From assembly GCF_007827465.1 (NCBI RefSeq), contig NZ_VISL01000001.1:315001-379000 (forward strand): a stretch of DNA of 64,000 nt. The letters run 5' to 3'. Made by a program: the position numbers and the translations under genes. Below the pieces are notes generated by a model. That model was not told the DNA's origin, did not search any database, and worked only from the letters and a program-made list of their open reading frames with translations. Numbering within the stretch: position 1 is the stretch's first letter; each line of letters opens with the position of its first letter. This document shows, piece by piece, positions 8,855 through 19,468 of this stretch. This DNA is from Dokdonia sp. Hel_I_53. Its GTDB lineage: Bacteria > Bacteroidota > Bacteroidia > Flavobacteriales > Flavobacteriaceae.

Positions 8855-11800
8855 TTGCGTACACTATTGGTGTTAGTGTTGCTTTTTGGGTTTTTGCTTA
8901 TTATTTTATCTATACCAAGTGTTCAAACGAGCATTGCAAAAAATGCGACTAAACGTATTAACGCAACTTATGGTACAGATATACAATTAGAGAAAGTGGG
9001 ACTAAAATGGAATGGAGATGTTCTCATCAAAGGAACACTTATAAAAGACCATAAAAAAGACACAATGATATACGCTCGTGAGCTCGCTACGAGTGTTTTT
9101 AGTATTCGCAATATTTTAAATGGTACTTTAGAGCTAGGAGATGTAGCACTTGATGGAGTTTCTTTCTATCTAGTAAAATATAAAGGGGATACTTCAGATA
9201 ATCTTTCAATTTTCTCTCGGAAATTCTCTACAGGAAGAAAACGTACTAAAGATGTAGTCATATCATCTGATGAGATTACAATCAACAATGGTCATTTTAC
9301 ATACACTAGTGAAACTCTTGATACTCCATTAGCTTTGGATTATAGAAATTTAGAAACTAAATGGGAAGACTTTTATTTAAAAAACGAAACTTTAGATGCA
9401 CACATACAAGAATTAACCTTTGATGCTGTACGCGGATACCAAGTAAGATCTGTTGATGGACTTTTTCATTATGATCCAGATTTGATCTCTTTAACAGACT
9501 TTATTTTAACTACAGATTATTCTGAAATTGAGGGCACCATTACAATGGACACCTCAGACGGCGCATTAGATGACTTTAATACATTGGTTGAGGTAGAGGC
9601 CGCTTTCGCGAAAGCAAATGTATCTTCAAATGATATTCGTCCATTCTATGATAAAATAGGTCCCAATTTGAATTTTAATTTAACTGGGAACGTTAAGGGA
9701 TCATTGAATAACTTTAGAGTGCCCAATCTTGCTATAAATGGATTAGGTAATTCTAGAGTAAGAGGCGATGTGCGTTTTCAAGGACTTGTGAAGGGTGGTG
9801 ATATTGAAATAGAGGGAAGTTTTAGTAGGCTACAAACCAATTACTTTGACCTCAAAAATCTGCTACCAGAGGTGCTAAGTTCCTTACCTCCAGAAATGGC
9901 AAAATTAGGTACTATTTCCTATCGAGGCATTAATTATATTACACAAAATGAAATTGATGTTGATGGATATTTCCAAACAGATATTGGAGAAGCAAAAGTT
10001 GATCTCTTTTTGTCAAGCTTGAAAAATGTGGTAGACGCAGGTTATAGGGGTAACATCCAGCTTACTGATTTTAATGTGGGCAGACTTTTTAATAATAGAA
10101 AATTAGGAATTACCTCTCTTGATTTAGATATTGAAGGAAGTGGTTTTATACAAGATAGGCTCAATACAAAACTATCTGGAACTATCTCAAAAATTATTTA
10201 CAACAATTATAATTATAGAGACATAACGGTTTTTGGAAATTTAAAAGCACCTGTATTTGACGGTGAGATAATTTTAGAAGATTCAAATGCAAAGGGAAAA
10301 ATAACTGGGCTTATCGATATATCTGATGCCATTAATAGCTTTGACGTAGAAGCTCAGCTAGACTACGTTGACCTTTCAGTCTTAGGTTTTATAAAAGACA
10401 ATGTAGCTATACTTAAAGGGAATGTGGTTGTTGATTTAAAGGGAACGACAATTAATGATGCTTTCGGAAGAATTTCCTTTCAAGACGGTAGTTATCAAAA
10501 CGATACTAGAACATATTCATTTAAAGATTTTGCAATAACATCTAGCTTTGATTCTAAAAATGTAAGAACTATAAGTATCAATTCCTCAGATATCATTAAT
10601 GGAGAACTGAGTGGTATTTTTAAATTTAATGAGGTAGTTCCACTTTTTAAAAATGCTATTGGCAGTTTATATACAAACTATCAACCAGAGATTCTTACAA
10701 AGGATCAATTTATGGATTTCGATTTTACGATAAACAATAAGATAATCGAAGTTTTTATTCCAGATGTACAGTTTGAACCAGAAACCATTATTAGAGGAAG
10801 TGTTGTTTCAAATGATTCTCAATTTAAACTTACTTTCAAATCACCACAAATAAATGCTTTTGGTTACATGGCTCAGGCTATAGAAGTGAGAGTAGATAAT
10901 AAGAACCCACTTTTTAATACCTATATAGCTGCAGATAGTTTGAATGCTGGATTTTATGCAGTGTCAGATTTTAACTTGATTAATGTGACCCTAAAAGATA
11001 CTTTATTTATGAGGTCAGAATTTAAGGGAGGAAAACGCAATGATGACGCTTATGATCTTTCTTTATATCATACAATTAATGAAGATGGTAATTCTGTTCT
11101 AGGTTTTAAAAAATCTCAGATTATTTTTAAGAATAGCCCTTGGTATATTAATGAGGATAATGACGCTAAAAACAATGTCATTTTTGACAATAACTTTAAA
11201 GACATTGATATACAAACATTAGTTTTAAGTCATAAAGATGAGCGTATAGATTTAAGAGGTACTTTAAGAGATAGTACATATAAAGACATAAAAGCTTCTT
11301 TTAAAAATGTAGACTTAGGCAAAGTAACACCTGAGATTGATAGTATCAATTTAGGGGGGCGCATAAATGGAGAGTTAGATATACTTCAAAAAAACGGGGC
11401 CTATTTTCCTGAATCTTCTCTGACAGTAGGTAATTTTTCTATTAATGAAACTGTTTTAGGTGACCTTGACTTTAATGCAAAAGGTAATGCTACACTCTCG
11501 CAATATGAGATAGAGTCTAAACTTGTAAGGAAAGGTATAGAATCACTTACTGCAGACGGGATGATTGATGCTTCTGGAAGTTACCCTATTATTAATATGG
11601 AAGTAGGTCTTAAGGATATTGACTTAAGCCCATTTAATCCTTTAGGCAAAGGTGTAATTGATAATATTAGAGGTTTTGCTAGTGGTGAAGCTTTGGTCAG
11701 TGGAGATTATAGAAATCCAGATATAAATGGACAATTAGCTCTTGAAAATGCAGGCTTAAGTATTCCCTACCTAAATGTTAATTATGATTTTAAAGGGAGC

Positions 11801-13255
11801 TCTATTGTGCAACTCAGTAAACAAGAATTTATATTTGAGCGTATCCAACTAGAGGATGTAAAATATAAAACACTTGGAACTTTAAACGGTACAATAAGCC
11901 ATAAATCATTTAAAGAATGGAAACTTGATCTTGATGTGAGTACAGAAAGACTTCTTGTCTTAGATACCGAAGAAGAGCTAGAGTCTCTTTATTATGGAAC
12001 TGCTTATTTAGAAGGAGAAGCTTTTATTAAAGGACCTACAGATAATCTAGTTATTGATGTATTTGGAGAAACTGCACGTGGTACTGTATTTAAGATACCT
12101 TTGAATGACAGTGAATCTCTAGGCGATAACTCTTATATTAAGTTTTTAAGCCCAGAAGAAAAAGAAGCAAAAATTAATGGAGAAGCTGTGCTGGCAGAGT
12201 CAATTAAGGGGTTGTCAGTAAATTTTGACTTAGATATTGATCCAGATGCAGAGGTCGAGGTGGTTGTAGATAAAGTAAATGGAAGCACCTTAAAAGGAAA
12301 GGGAGTAGGAACGCTACTTATACAATTAGATACTAATGGAAAGTTCATTATGAACGGGGATTTTATTGCCACTCAAGGAGTCTTCAATTTCAGATATGGT
12401 GGATTTGTTACAAAAGATTTTATCTTACAGCAAGACGGTAACATACGCTGGGACGGAGATCCAGCAAAAGCATTACTAGATGTGAGTGCCATCTATCGAA
12501 CTCAAGCAAATCCGTCTACTTTATTAGAAACTTCTACGGTAAACCGTAAGATTCCGGTTGATGTCATTATTAATGTTACTGGTCAACTTTTAAAACCAGA
12601 TATTCAATTTGATATAGAGTTTCCTGGAGCGGGTAGTACAGTTACCTCAGAATTAGAATTTTTACTGCAAGATCGTAATGCAAAGGAGCTCAATGCAATT
12701 TCCTTGGTATCTCAAGGAGCTTTTTTAAGTACTGCAAGAGTAAATACAGCCACTGCAGCTGTAAATAACCTTTTAGAAACTACCTCGAGTATATTATCTG
12801 GAATACTGTTTAATGATGATGATAGTATTTTTGATGTAGGTGTAGATTTGGTTCAGGCAGAGAGGGATCCTACTGCAAATATTCAATCGGCAGGTAGAGT
12901 TGGGTTTACCTTATCTACACAAATCACAAATAGAGTATTAATCAATGGCAAAGTAGGGGTGCCTACAGGGGGTATTAGTGAAAGCGTGATTGTAGGGGAT
13001 GTAGAAATTGATTTTCTACTCAATGAGGATGGTACGCTTAGAGCAAAAGTATTTAACCGTCAGACAGACATACAATTTATAGGAGAGACAGAAGGTTATA
13101 CACAAGGAATAGGTCTTTCTTACGCAGTAGACTTTAATACTTTTAAAGAATTACTTCGAAAAATCTTTAAGGGTAAAGCAAGAGAGGCTGTTGAACAGGC
13201 TAGAGGAGAAAATGACGTCCCTAAAATTGCTCCAGATGGTGTTCAGTTCAATTAA
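8855..13255 (+). CDS. tamB: TamB-like translocation/assembly module protein (DUF490)
   Basis: This giant 1466-residue protein has an N-terminal membrane anchor (LLVLVLLFGFLLIILSIPSV) and a long repetitive beta-rich body, an AsmA/TamB-type lipid-transfer groove. It ends in the conserved C-terminal TamB domain (GTLLIQLDTNGKF, GVFNFRYGG, KIPVDVIINVTG, PDIQFDIEFPG). TamB homologues span the periplasm and help outer-membrane protein or phospholipid delivery. The start is uncertain: no ATG or GTG is available in frame, TTG at 8855 is the first standard codon, and the open frame extends to about 8804 with plausible N-terminal residues (LIKKFKKIALRTLL). An in-frame palindrome at 9602 encodes AFAKA. 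Confidence 0.85.
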   Translation: MRTLLVLVLLFGFLLIILSIPSVQTSIAKNATKRINATYGTDIQLEKVGLKWNGDVLIKGTLIKDHKKDTMIYARELATSVFSIRNILNGTLELGDVALDGVSFYLVKYKGDTSDNLSIFSRKFSTGRKRTKDVVISSDEITINNGHFTYTSETLDTPLALDYRNLETKWEDFYLKNETLDAHIQELTFDAVRGYQVRSVDGLFHYDPDLISLTDFILTTDYSEIEGTITMDTSDGALDDFNTLVEVEAAFAKANVSSNDIRPFYDKIGPNLNFNLTGNVKGSLNNFRVPNLAINGLGNSRVRGDVRFQGLVKGGDIEIEGSFSRLQTNYFDLKNLLPEVLSSLPPEMAKLGTISYRGINYITQNEIDVDGYFQTDIGEAKVDLFLSSLKNVVDAGYRGNIQLTDFNVGRLFNNRKLGITSLDLDIEGSGFIQDRLNTKLSGTISKIIYNNYNYRDITVFGNLKAPVFDGEIILEDSNAKGKITGLIDISDAINSFDVEAQLDYVDLSVLGFIKDNVAILKGNVVVDLKGTTINDAFGRISFQDGSYQNDTRTYSFKDFAITSSFDSKNVRTISINSSDIINGELSGIFKFNEVVPLFKNAIGSLYTNYQPEILTKDQFMDFDFTINNKIIEVFIPDVQFEPETIIRGSVVSNDSQFKLTFKSPQINAFGYMAQAIEVRVDNKNPLFNTYIAADSLNAGFYAVSDFNLINVTLKDTLFMRSEFKGGKRNDDAYDLSLYHTINEDGNSVLGFKKSQIIFKNSPWYINEDNDAKNNVIFDNNFKDIDIQTLVLSHKDERIDLRGTLRDSTYKDIKASFKNVDLGKVTPEIDSINLGGRINGELDILQKNGAYFPESSLTVGNFSINETVLGDLDFNAKGNATLSQYEIESKLVRKGIESLTADGMIDASGSYPIINMEVGLKDIDLSPFNPLGKGVIDNIRGFASGEALVSGDYRNPDINGQLALENAGLSIPYLNVNYDFKGSSIVQLSKQEFIFERIQLEDVKYKTLGTLNGTISHKSFKEWKLDLDVSTERLLVLDTEEELESLYYGTAYLEGEAFIKGPTDNLVIDVFGETARGTVFKIPLNDSESLGDNSYIKFLSPEEKEAKINGEAVLAESIKGLSVNFDLDIDPDAEVEVVVDKVNGSTLKGKGVGTLLIQLDTNGKFIMNGDFIATQGVFNFRYGGFVTKDFILQQDGNIRWDGDPAKALLDVSAIYRTQANPSTLLETSTVNRKIPVDVIINVTGQLLKPDIQFDIEFPGAGSTVTSELEFLLQDRNAKELNAISLVSQGAFLSTARVNTATAAVNNLLETTSSILSGILFNDDDSIFDVGVDLVQAERDPTANIQSAGRVGFTLSTQITNRVLINGKVGVPTGGISESVIVGDVEIDFLLNEDGTLRAKVFNRQTDIQFIGETEGYTQGIGLSYAVDFNTFKELLRKIFKGKAREAVEQARGENDVPKIAPDGVQFN
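9602..9615. repeat. Dispersed palindrome inside tamB, read as AFAKA
   Basis: Exact copy in frame within EVEAAFAKANVSS; the reading frame continues normally on both sides. Confidence 0.95.
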
Positions 13256-13330
13256 TTACCTCTAAACAGCAAACGATTATATTTTAACCATTATCTATTA
13301 TAACAGAATAGCGTTTTGAGATTGCGTTAT

Positions 13331-13344
13331 GCTTTCGCGAAAGC
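13331..13344. repeat. Dispersed palindrome, intergenic between tamB and pfkA
   Basis: Exact copy 75 bases after the tamB stop and about 150 bases before pfkA. It lies upstream of the likely pfkA promoter element. Confidence 0.95.
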
Positions 13345-13459
13345 GCAGGTTTTTAATTTTTCCACAATCAGAATCAAGAAAACTAAAAACTTTTCAACCG
13401 AAAACGTTTGAAATTCACAATGCTTCAAAAAACAATGTGATTCCTTGATATTTCCAGCC

Positions 13460-13467
13460 TAAGTTTG
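13460..13467 (+). promoter_or_regulatory. Candidate flavobacterial -7 element (TAnnTTTG) before pfkA
   Basis: TAAGTTTG fits the Bacteroidetes -7 consensus TAnnTTTG and lies 26 bases before the pfkA ATG. A TTG occurs 12 bases upstream, which is closer than usual for the -33 element, so only the -7 half is well supported. Confidence 0.4.
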
Positions 13468-13493
13468 GTAAATTTAGTTTCGATTACTTATTT

Positions 13494-14480
13494 ATGGCTA
13501 ATAATATTAAGAAAATTGCAGTAATGACATCTGGAGGAGATTCTCCAGGAATGAATGCTGCGGTAAGATCTGTAGTACGTACATGTGCATATCATAAGAT
13601 TCAGTGTCTAGGGATTTACAGAGGATATGAGGGAATGATGGATGGTGATTTTGTGGAGCTTGATGCAAGAAGTGTACGAGGGATCATCAATAAGGGAGGT
13701 ACATTTCTTAAATCTGCACGTAGTAATCGCTTTCGTACTGAGGAGGGGCGGAAGATAGCACACAGTAAGCTTACGCAAGCAGGTGTTGATGCACTCGTGG
13801 TCATAGGAGGAGATGGCACATTCACTGGAGCACTTTGCTTCAATGCAGAGTTTAAGTTTCCAGTCATAGGTATTCCTGGAACTATAGATAATGATATATC
13901 TGGTACGGACCGTACACTAGGTTACGATACAGCACTTAATACTGCTGTGGAAGCAATCGATAAAATTCGAGATACTGCCCACTCACATGACCGACTTTTT
14001 TTTGTTGAAGTAATGGGTCGAGATGTAGGGCATATTGCACTACATGCTGGTGTAGGGGCAGGAGCAGAGGAGATTTTAATTCCAGAAGAAGACATGGGTA
14101 TAGAACGTCTTGTTGAGTCCCTAGAACGCTCAAAAACGAGTGGAAAAACTTCCAGTATTGTCGTTGTAGCAGAAGGCGACAAAATAGGTAAGTCAGTTTT
14201 TGAGCTCAAAGATTATGTAGATGAAAATTTAGAAGAATATGATGTTCGCGTGTCAGTATTAGGACATATGCAACGTGGAGGCTCCCCCAGTTGTTATGAT
14301 AGGGTATTAGCTAGTCGTATGGGAGTAAAAGCAGTAGAATCTTTGCTAGCTGGTAAAAGTAACTATATGGTAGGGACCATACACGATAAGATGTCTCTCA
14401 CTCCACTTAGAGAAGCTATAAAAGGAAAGAGTAAAATTAATAAAGAATTAATCCGTGTGTCAGAAATCATGACCACATAA
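13494..14480 (+). CDS. pfkA: ATP-dependent 6-phosphofructokinase
   Basis: This glycolytic enzyme phosphorylates fructose 6-phosphate. Its 328 residues fit the bacterial PfkA class. The nucleotide loop TSGGDSPGMNAAVRS, the ATP/Mg segment VIGGDGTFTGA, catalytic GTIDNDISGTDRTLGYDTA and the substrate-binding EVMGRDVGHIAL and GHMQRGGSPSCYDR motifs are intact. GTDRTLGYDTA follows the ATP-PFK pattern. It lies 15 bases upstream of gapA, so two lower-glycolysis genes are likely expressed together. Confidence 0.96.
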   Translation: MANNIKKIAVMTSGGDSPGMNAAVRSVVRTCAYHKIQCLGIYRGYEGMMDGDFVELDARSVRGIINKGGTFLKSARSNRFRTEEGRKIAHSKLTQAGVDALVVIGGDGTFTGALCFNAEFKFPVIGIPGTIDNDISGTDRTLGYDTALNTAVEAIDKIRDTAHSHDRLFFVEVMGRDVGHIALHAGVGAGAEEILIPEEDMGIERLVESLERSKTSGKTSSIVVVAEGDKIGKSVFELKDYVDENLEEYDVRVSVLGHMQRGGSPSCYDRVLASRMGVKAVESLLAGKSNYMVGTIHDKMSLTPLREAIKGKSKINKELIRVSEIMTT

Positions 14481-15497
<1,017 letters not shown>

Positions 15498-15509
15498 TAG
15501 AAGAGAGAC

Positions 15510-15569
15510 GCTTTTGCAAAAAATTTAGCCGTACCTGTTGGAGAATGGTTATTAAATTTTTGCGAAAGC
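15510..15569. repeat. Imperfect inverted repeat resembling a split copy of the palindrome
   Basis: The left arm GCTTTTGCAAAAAATTTA (15510-15527) pairs with the right arm TAAATTTTTGCGAAAGC (15553-15569) with one mismatch and one extra base. The two ends look like the two halves of GCTTTCGC/GCGAAAGC, separated by an AT extension and a 25-base loop. It sits between gapA and the kinase gene and could form a transcript hairpin, but it lacks a terminator T-run. Confidence 0.6.
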
Positions 15570-15596
15570 AACTTCTTTACTACAATTTTTAAACTT

Positions 15597-16463
15597 ATGA
15601 TCTTAGTAGTAGATAGCGGATCTACCAAGACGGATTGGATTGCCCTTTCTGATGATGGTAAACATCTCTTCCAAACGCAAACCTTGGGTCTCAATCCTCA
15701 GGTTTTATCCCAAGAAATCATACGAGAACGTATTGTAAATAATTTTGATTTATCAAAACACAGTTCAGAAGTTAGTGGACTTTATTTTTATGGTGCTGGT
15801 TGTGGAGTTGAAAAGCCTCGATCACTTATAAAAGAAGTTTTTGAAGAGGTGTTTTCTAATGCACAAGAAGTTACTATAAAAGAAGACACTTATGCAGCCT
15901 TGTATGCTACTGCCATAAAAGGGCGTAAAAGTGTAATTTGTATATTGGGTACAGGTTCAAATTGTAGTTACTTTAACGGAGAAATACTAGAGCAAAAAGT
16001 AAAATCCTTAGGCTATATAATTATGGATGATGCAAGTGGTAATTACTTTGGTCGCCAACTCATACGTGATTATAAATTTGGGAAAATTCCACAAATCTTA
16101 GCACAAAAATTTGAGACTGAATACGATTTGAGTTCTGAGAATATTAAAAATCAATTATATAAACACCCTAATCCCAATACGTACTTAGCAACCTTTGCTC
16201 GCTTTCTTATTGAAAATAAAGATGAGCCTTATATGCAAAAGCTTATTAGAAAGGGTTTAACACTTTTTATAGAGCATCAAGTGGTAATGCAGTTTCCTAA
16301 TGCAAAAGAAATACCCATTCACTTTGTAGGTTCTATAGGATTTTATTTGCAAAAAGAACTTAAAGAAGTTTTATCATCTTTTGAACTTACATCTGGCACT
16401 ATCTTAAAAAGACCTATTGATGGCCTTGTGAAATATCACAGAGAATTTATTATATCAAAATAG
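15597..16463 (+). CDS. BadF/NagK-like N-acetylglucosamine kinase family protein
   Basis: This 288-residue ASKHA-fold kinase carries phosphate-1 loop LVVDSGSTKTDWIAL (residues 3-17), an ILGTGSNCSYF phosphate-2 loop near 120 and the adenosine-loop region HFVGSIGFYLQKEL near 245. The overall pattern fits the BadF/BadG/BcrA/BcrD ATPase family, whose Bacteroidetes members are usually annotated as N-acetylglucosamine kinases that phosphorylate aminosugars. The precise substrate is not provable by eye. It is followed by a strong hairpin shared with the convergent sodC. Confidence 0.8.
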   Translation: MILVVDSGSTKTDWIALSDDGKHLFQTQTLGLNPQVLSQEIIRERIVNNFDLSKHSSEVSGLYFYGAGCGVEKPRSLIKEVFEEVFSNAQEVTIKEDTYAALYATAIKGRKSVICILGTGSNCSYFNGEILEQKVKSLGYIIMDDASGNYFGRQLIRDYKFGKIPQILAQKFETEYDLSSENIKNQLYKHPNPNTYLATFARFLIENKDEPYMQKLIRKGLTLFIEHQVVMQFPNAKEIPIHFVGSIGFYLQKELKEVLSSFELTSGTILKRPIDGLVKYHREFIISK

Positions 16464-16485
16464 CCTGATTAATTATAAGTAATTT

Positions 16486-16522
16486 AAAAGCCACACTATT
16501 GAGTGTGGCTTTATGTTTTTTT
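16486..16522. terminator. Intrinsic terminator between convergent kinase and sodC genes
   Basis: The stem AAAAGCCACACT / AGTGTGGCTTT with a 4-base loop is followed by a T-rich tail. It ends plus-strand transcription and may also act on the minus strand. Confidence 0.8.
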
Positions 16523-16540
16523 GAAGTAGTCTATAATTTA

Positions 16541-17122
16541 CTATTCTATAATTCCTCCACAAGCTATTCTTGCTCCAGCAGCTCCACTAGGTTGTGAAGT
16601 AAAATCATCAACGCCTTGGTGTACGATAATGGCCTTTCCTAAAATATTCTTAGTTACATCCTCGCAACCTATACACCATTCATCGGTAGACATAGTAATC
16701 GTTCCGTTTCCGTTTTCGTCAGCTTCAAAATTACCGATGTCTCCTTTATGAAAACCAGATGTAGCATTCCACTTTCCATGAGGTTGAGCAGTAGGATTCC
16801 AGTGCCCTCCAGTAGATTTCCCATCTTCACTAGAACAATCTGCATTTTCATGTATGTGTATAGCGTGTGTTCCTTCAGAAAGACCACCTAAAACAGCAGT
16901 CATCTTTACCATACCATCTTCTTCCTTAAAGACAACACTTCCAGATGCATTACTATTACTTTTTGAAGTTAATTTAAGTGCAGCTTTTCGGTCCATTTGA
17001 ACTTCTTCCACAACTTCAATAACTTCAACGTCTTCTTTAGTTTCAACTTCTTTTTTATCATTTTTACAACTTCCTAAGCTTATCGTTGCAATTATCGCTA
17101 AGGCTAGATAATTCGTTTTCAT
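16541..17122 (-). CDS. sodC: Cu/Zn superoxide dismutase lipoprotein
   Basis: This periplasmic or membrane-anchored enzyme dismutates superoxide. An N-terminal lipobox (ISLGSC, Cys at about residue 19) suggests an outer- or inner-membrane lipoprotein. A charged linker is followed by the SodC domain: HAIHIHENADC with two copper histidines, GGHWNPTAQPHG, HKGDIGN for zinc binding, IIVHQGVDD and a final ARIACGGIIE with the disulphide cysteine and AGARIACG signature. The length of 193 is normal. It is a single gene with its own 265-base upstream gap. Confidence 0.95.
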   Translation of the reverse strand: MKTNYLALAIIATISLGSCKNDKKEVETKEDVEVIEVVEEVQMDRKAALKLTSKSNSNASGSVVFKEEDGMVKMTAVLGGLSEGTHAIHIHENADCSSEDGKSTGGHWNPTAQPHGKWNATSGFHKGDIGNFEADENGNGTITMSTDEWCIGCEDVTKNILGKAIIVHQGVDDFTSQPSGAAGARIACGGIIE

Positions 17123-17324
17123 AATTTATTGTTTTTTTGGTTAGTACTTATTATTAGGTCTAAGATAAAAACCTTATTATAAAATGAAGGCTTCTTTATG
17201 AAAGCTTTATATAAATAAGTATGTAACTTACTTGATATACAATGCTTGTTTATCGAACTACATAATTTTTGTTAAACAACTTTATCAGTTTCTGACAGCT
17301 TGAGGCCGTAAGAAAATAATGTAC

Positions 17325-17338
17325 GCTTTCGCGAAAGC
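17325..17338. repeat. Dispersed palindrome, intergenic
   Basis: Exact copy 49 bases beyond the stop of the minus-strand hydrolase-OsmC gene, in the gap before sodC. It has no T-run on either side. Confidence 0.95.
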
Positions 17339-17387
17339 ATGATTGGAAAATTTGTTTTAATGGCTATTAAAAGCACTTAGTATTCAG

Positions 17388-18602
17388 CTAAATAAGCTTT
17401 GTAAAGATTTGTGTCTGAGTAATTAATGTTTTATGAACTGGGCATTTATCGGAAATTTCCAGAATACGTTCCAGCTGTTTTTCATTAAGTGCAGAAGTGA
17501 TCTTTATTTCTCTCGTGAAGGTATCAATTTTTGCCATTTGATCTCCATCACAATTATCACAATCCCGGGCGTGACTTCTATTGTAGCTAGTATGTACTTC
17601 TACATTTTCAATCTCCCAGCCTTTACGTTTTGCGTACATCTGGATGGTCATGGCAGTACATGAGGCCAAACTTCCAGCGAGAAGTTCGTAAGGTGTAGGG
17701 CCGTAATCATTACCACCTACACGAACAGGCTCATCTGCTTTCAAGTAATGATTACCTAATTTTAGTTGAGTAGAAAAACTATCCTCATGATCTAAACTAG
17801 CAACTACTTGATGCGTAGATTTTATATTTTGTTCTATAGGAGTGTTGATATATCGCGCAGCCCAGCCAGCGACTACTTTTCCTACATAAGCAGCACTTTC
17901 TTTGTTTATTAGAAGATGCTCAGTCCCATCTAGTGTTACGAAGCTTTTAGGATGATGTGCTGCATGATAGATTTCTTCGGCATTTTTAATTGAAACGGTT
18001 GCATCTTGAGGAGAATGGAAAATAAGTAATGCTTTATGTAAATTAGAAACAGCCTCAACACAGGAGCTTTCTCTCAAATCATCTATAAACTGTTTTTTAA
18101 ATGTAAAATTTCTTCCTGCCAGCCTCACATTTGCCTTACCGTCTTCTTTTATAATCTCAAGACTTTCACCTAGTTGTTTTTGAACATGCTGTGGGTTGCT
18201 AGGTGCACCTATAGTTGCAATAGCTTTTACAGTCTCAATTTCGCTACCAGCAAAAATTACTGCCGCACCTCCTAGCGAGTGCCCTACGAGTAGGGAAGGA
18301 GCTTTATAGTGTGTAGATAGGAATGAAGCAGCCGAAATAAGATCTTTAACATTGCTTGAAAAGTTAGTATCTGCAAAATCCCCGTCACTATCTCCAAGCC
18401 CTGTAAAGTCAAATCTGAGTACTCCAAAACCTTCAGAAGCAAGAGCTCTGCTCACATTGCGTACTGCACTAAAATCTTTAGTACATGTAAAACAATGTGC
18501 AAAAATGGCAAAATTGTGAGGATCCTGATCTGCTGGGAGGTCTAATCTACCAGAAAGTACTTCTCCTTTGGCATTTGTAAAATTTATTTTACTAGATCTC
18601 AT
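17388..18602 (-). CDS. Alpha/beta hydrolase fused to an OsmC-family domain
   Basis: This 404-residue two-domain protein has residues 1-250 as an alpha/beta hydrolase with nucleophile elbow LVGHSLGGAA and a late DGTEHLLIN histidine. Residues 260-404 are an OsmC/YhfA-like domain with the redox cysteines in LAGSLASCTAMTIQMY and SDKCPVHKTL. OsmC domains reduce organic hydroperoxides using paired cysteines. The fusion is a recognised family architecture; a role in detoxifying oxidised acyl compounds is inference. There is no signal peptide, so it is cytoplasmic. It is monocistronic, with palindromes in the gaps on both sides. Confidence 0.88.
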   Translation of the reverse strand: MRSSKINFTNAKGEVLSGRLDLPADQDPHNFAIFAHCFTCTKDFSAVRNVSRALASEGFGVLRFDFTGLGDSDGDFADTNFSSNVKDLISAASFLSTHYKAPSLLVGHSLGGAAVIFAGSEIETVKAIATIGAPSNPQHVQKQLGESLEIIKEDGKANVRLAGRNFTFKKQFIDDLRESSCVEAVSNLHKALLIFHSPQDATVSIKNAEEIYHAAHHPKSFVTLDGTEHLLINKESAAYVGKVVAGWAARYINTPIEQNIKSTHQVVASLDHEDSFSTQLKLGNHYLKADEPVRVGGNDYGPTPYELLAGSLASCTAMTIQMYAKRKGWEIENVEVHTSYNRSHARDCDNCDGDQMAKIDTFTREIKITSALNEKQLERILEISDKCPVHKTLITQTQIFTKLI

Positions 18603-18712
18603 AATTGTTATTTATTAAAAGGACTTTTTTGAAAGTAATTAATTTTGACAAAGACTAAACTTTAGAATACCTATTATTTAAGGCTTAGTTTGTGTTACAC
18701 ATAGATAATTAC

Positions 18713-18726
18713 GCTTTCGCGAAAGC
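18713..18726. repeat. Dispersed palindrome, intergenic
   Basis: Exact copy; symmetry extends to ACGCTTTCGCGAAAGCGT (18711-18728). It lies 57 bases beyond the stop of the DUF2490 gene. Confidence 0.95.
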
Positions 18727-18783
18727 GTAATAAAACAAAAAAAAGTAGCTATCAAAAGGTTATACCTTTTTCTATGTAGTATT

Positions 18784-19464
18784 TTATTTCTTTTTTAGAT
18801 CTGTCTTTACAAACAAACCTACTTGAAAACGATCATAAGTATCTACAGAAAAATCATTTTTTAAATAACCTACCTGTAGACTTAGTTGCGGGTTGAAGGT
18901 GTATCCTAAAGCTCCATACAATCGATTCTGACCAAAAAACTCATTTTGCAAGTTTATAAAGACTTCATCATAAGCAGTGATGAACCAGGTCTTGCTAAGT
19001 GGATACGTGACTCGTAAAAAATAACGAGCTCTGTGCAATGTTGATTTTCCAGCAGCTGGGTTGTCTACAAAACGCTGTTCTAATCTGTATCTGTGACTAA
19101 AATTAAATTTCCCAAGATTATTTTTGAGGACAAATTGCTCATAAATTCTGTTTTCTGTACTATTTTTTTCATCCTGCGGTTCTTCAAAAGTTCCATCTGT
19201 GGTGATATGTCCATAGCCAAATGATACCATTGCTTTCTCCGAGATATGGTAATTTAACGCTGTACGTAATAATAACTGATTGAAATTGTCACCAAACTCA
19301 TAAGTTCTATATTGTGCTTCTGCATGGATACTCAATTTCTCAGAAATTTGATTCTGAGTAAATAACATAGCCCAAGACCCAAGCTTGTCTTCTCCGCGAT
19401 TTTGTGCACTTATACTTAAAGTTATACCTAATATAATAAATGTAATATACTTTCTTAAAAACAT
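18784..19464 (-). CDS. DUF2490 outer-membrane beta-barrel protein
   Basis: This 226-residue protein has a signal peptide ending near SISAQN. The body alternates strands (SIHAEAQYRTYEFG, QLLLRTALNYHIS, AMVSFGYGHIT, FSHRYRLEQRF, RARYFLRVTYPL, LSLQVGYLKNDF, DRFQVGLFVKTD), as in the DUF2490 outer-membrane family. The function is unknown. It starts four bases after the stop of the large BNR-repeat gene and is probably cotranscribed with it. Confidence 0.8.
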   Translation of the reverse strand: MFLRKYITFIILGITLSISAQNRGEDKLGSWAMLFTQNQISEKLSIHAEAQYRTYEFGDNFNQLLLRTALNYHISEKAMVSFGYGHITTDGTFEEPQDEKNSTENRIYEQFVLKNNLGKFNFSHRYRLEQRFVDNPAAGKSTLHRARYFLRVTYPLSKTWFITAYDEVFINLQNEFFGQNRLYGALGYTFNPQLSLQVGYLKNDFSVDTYDRFQVGLFVKTDLKKK

Positions 19465-19468
19465 AAAG

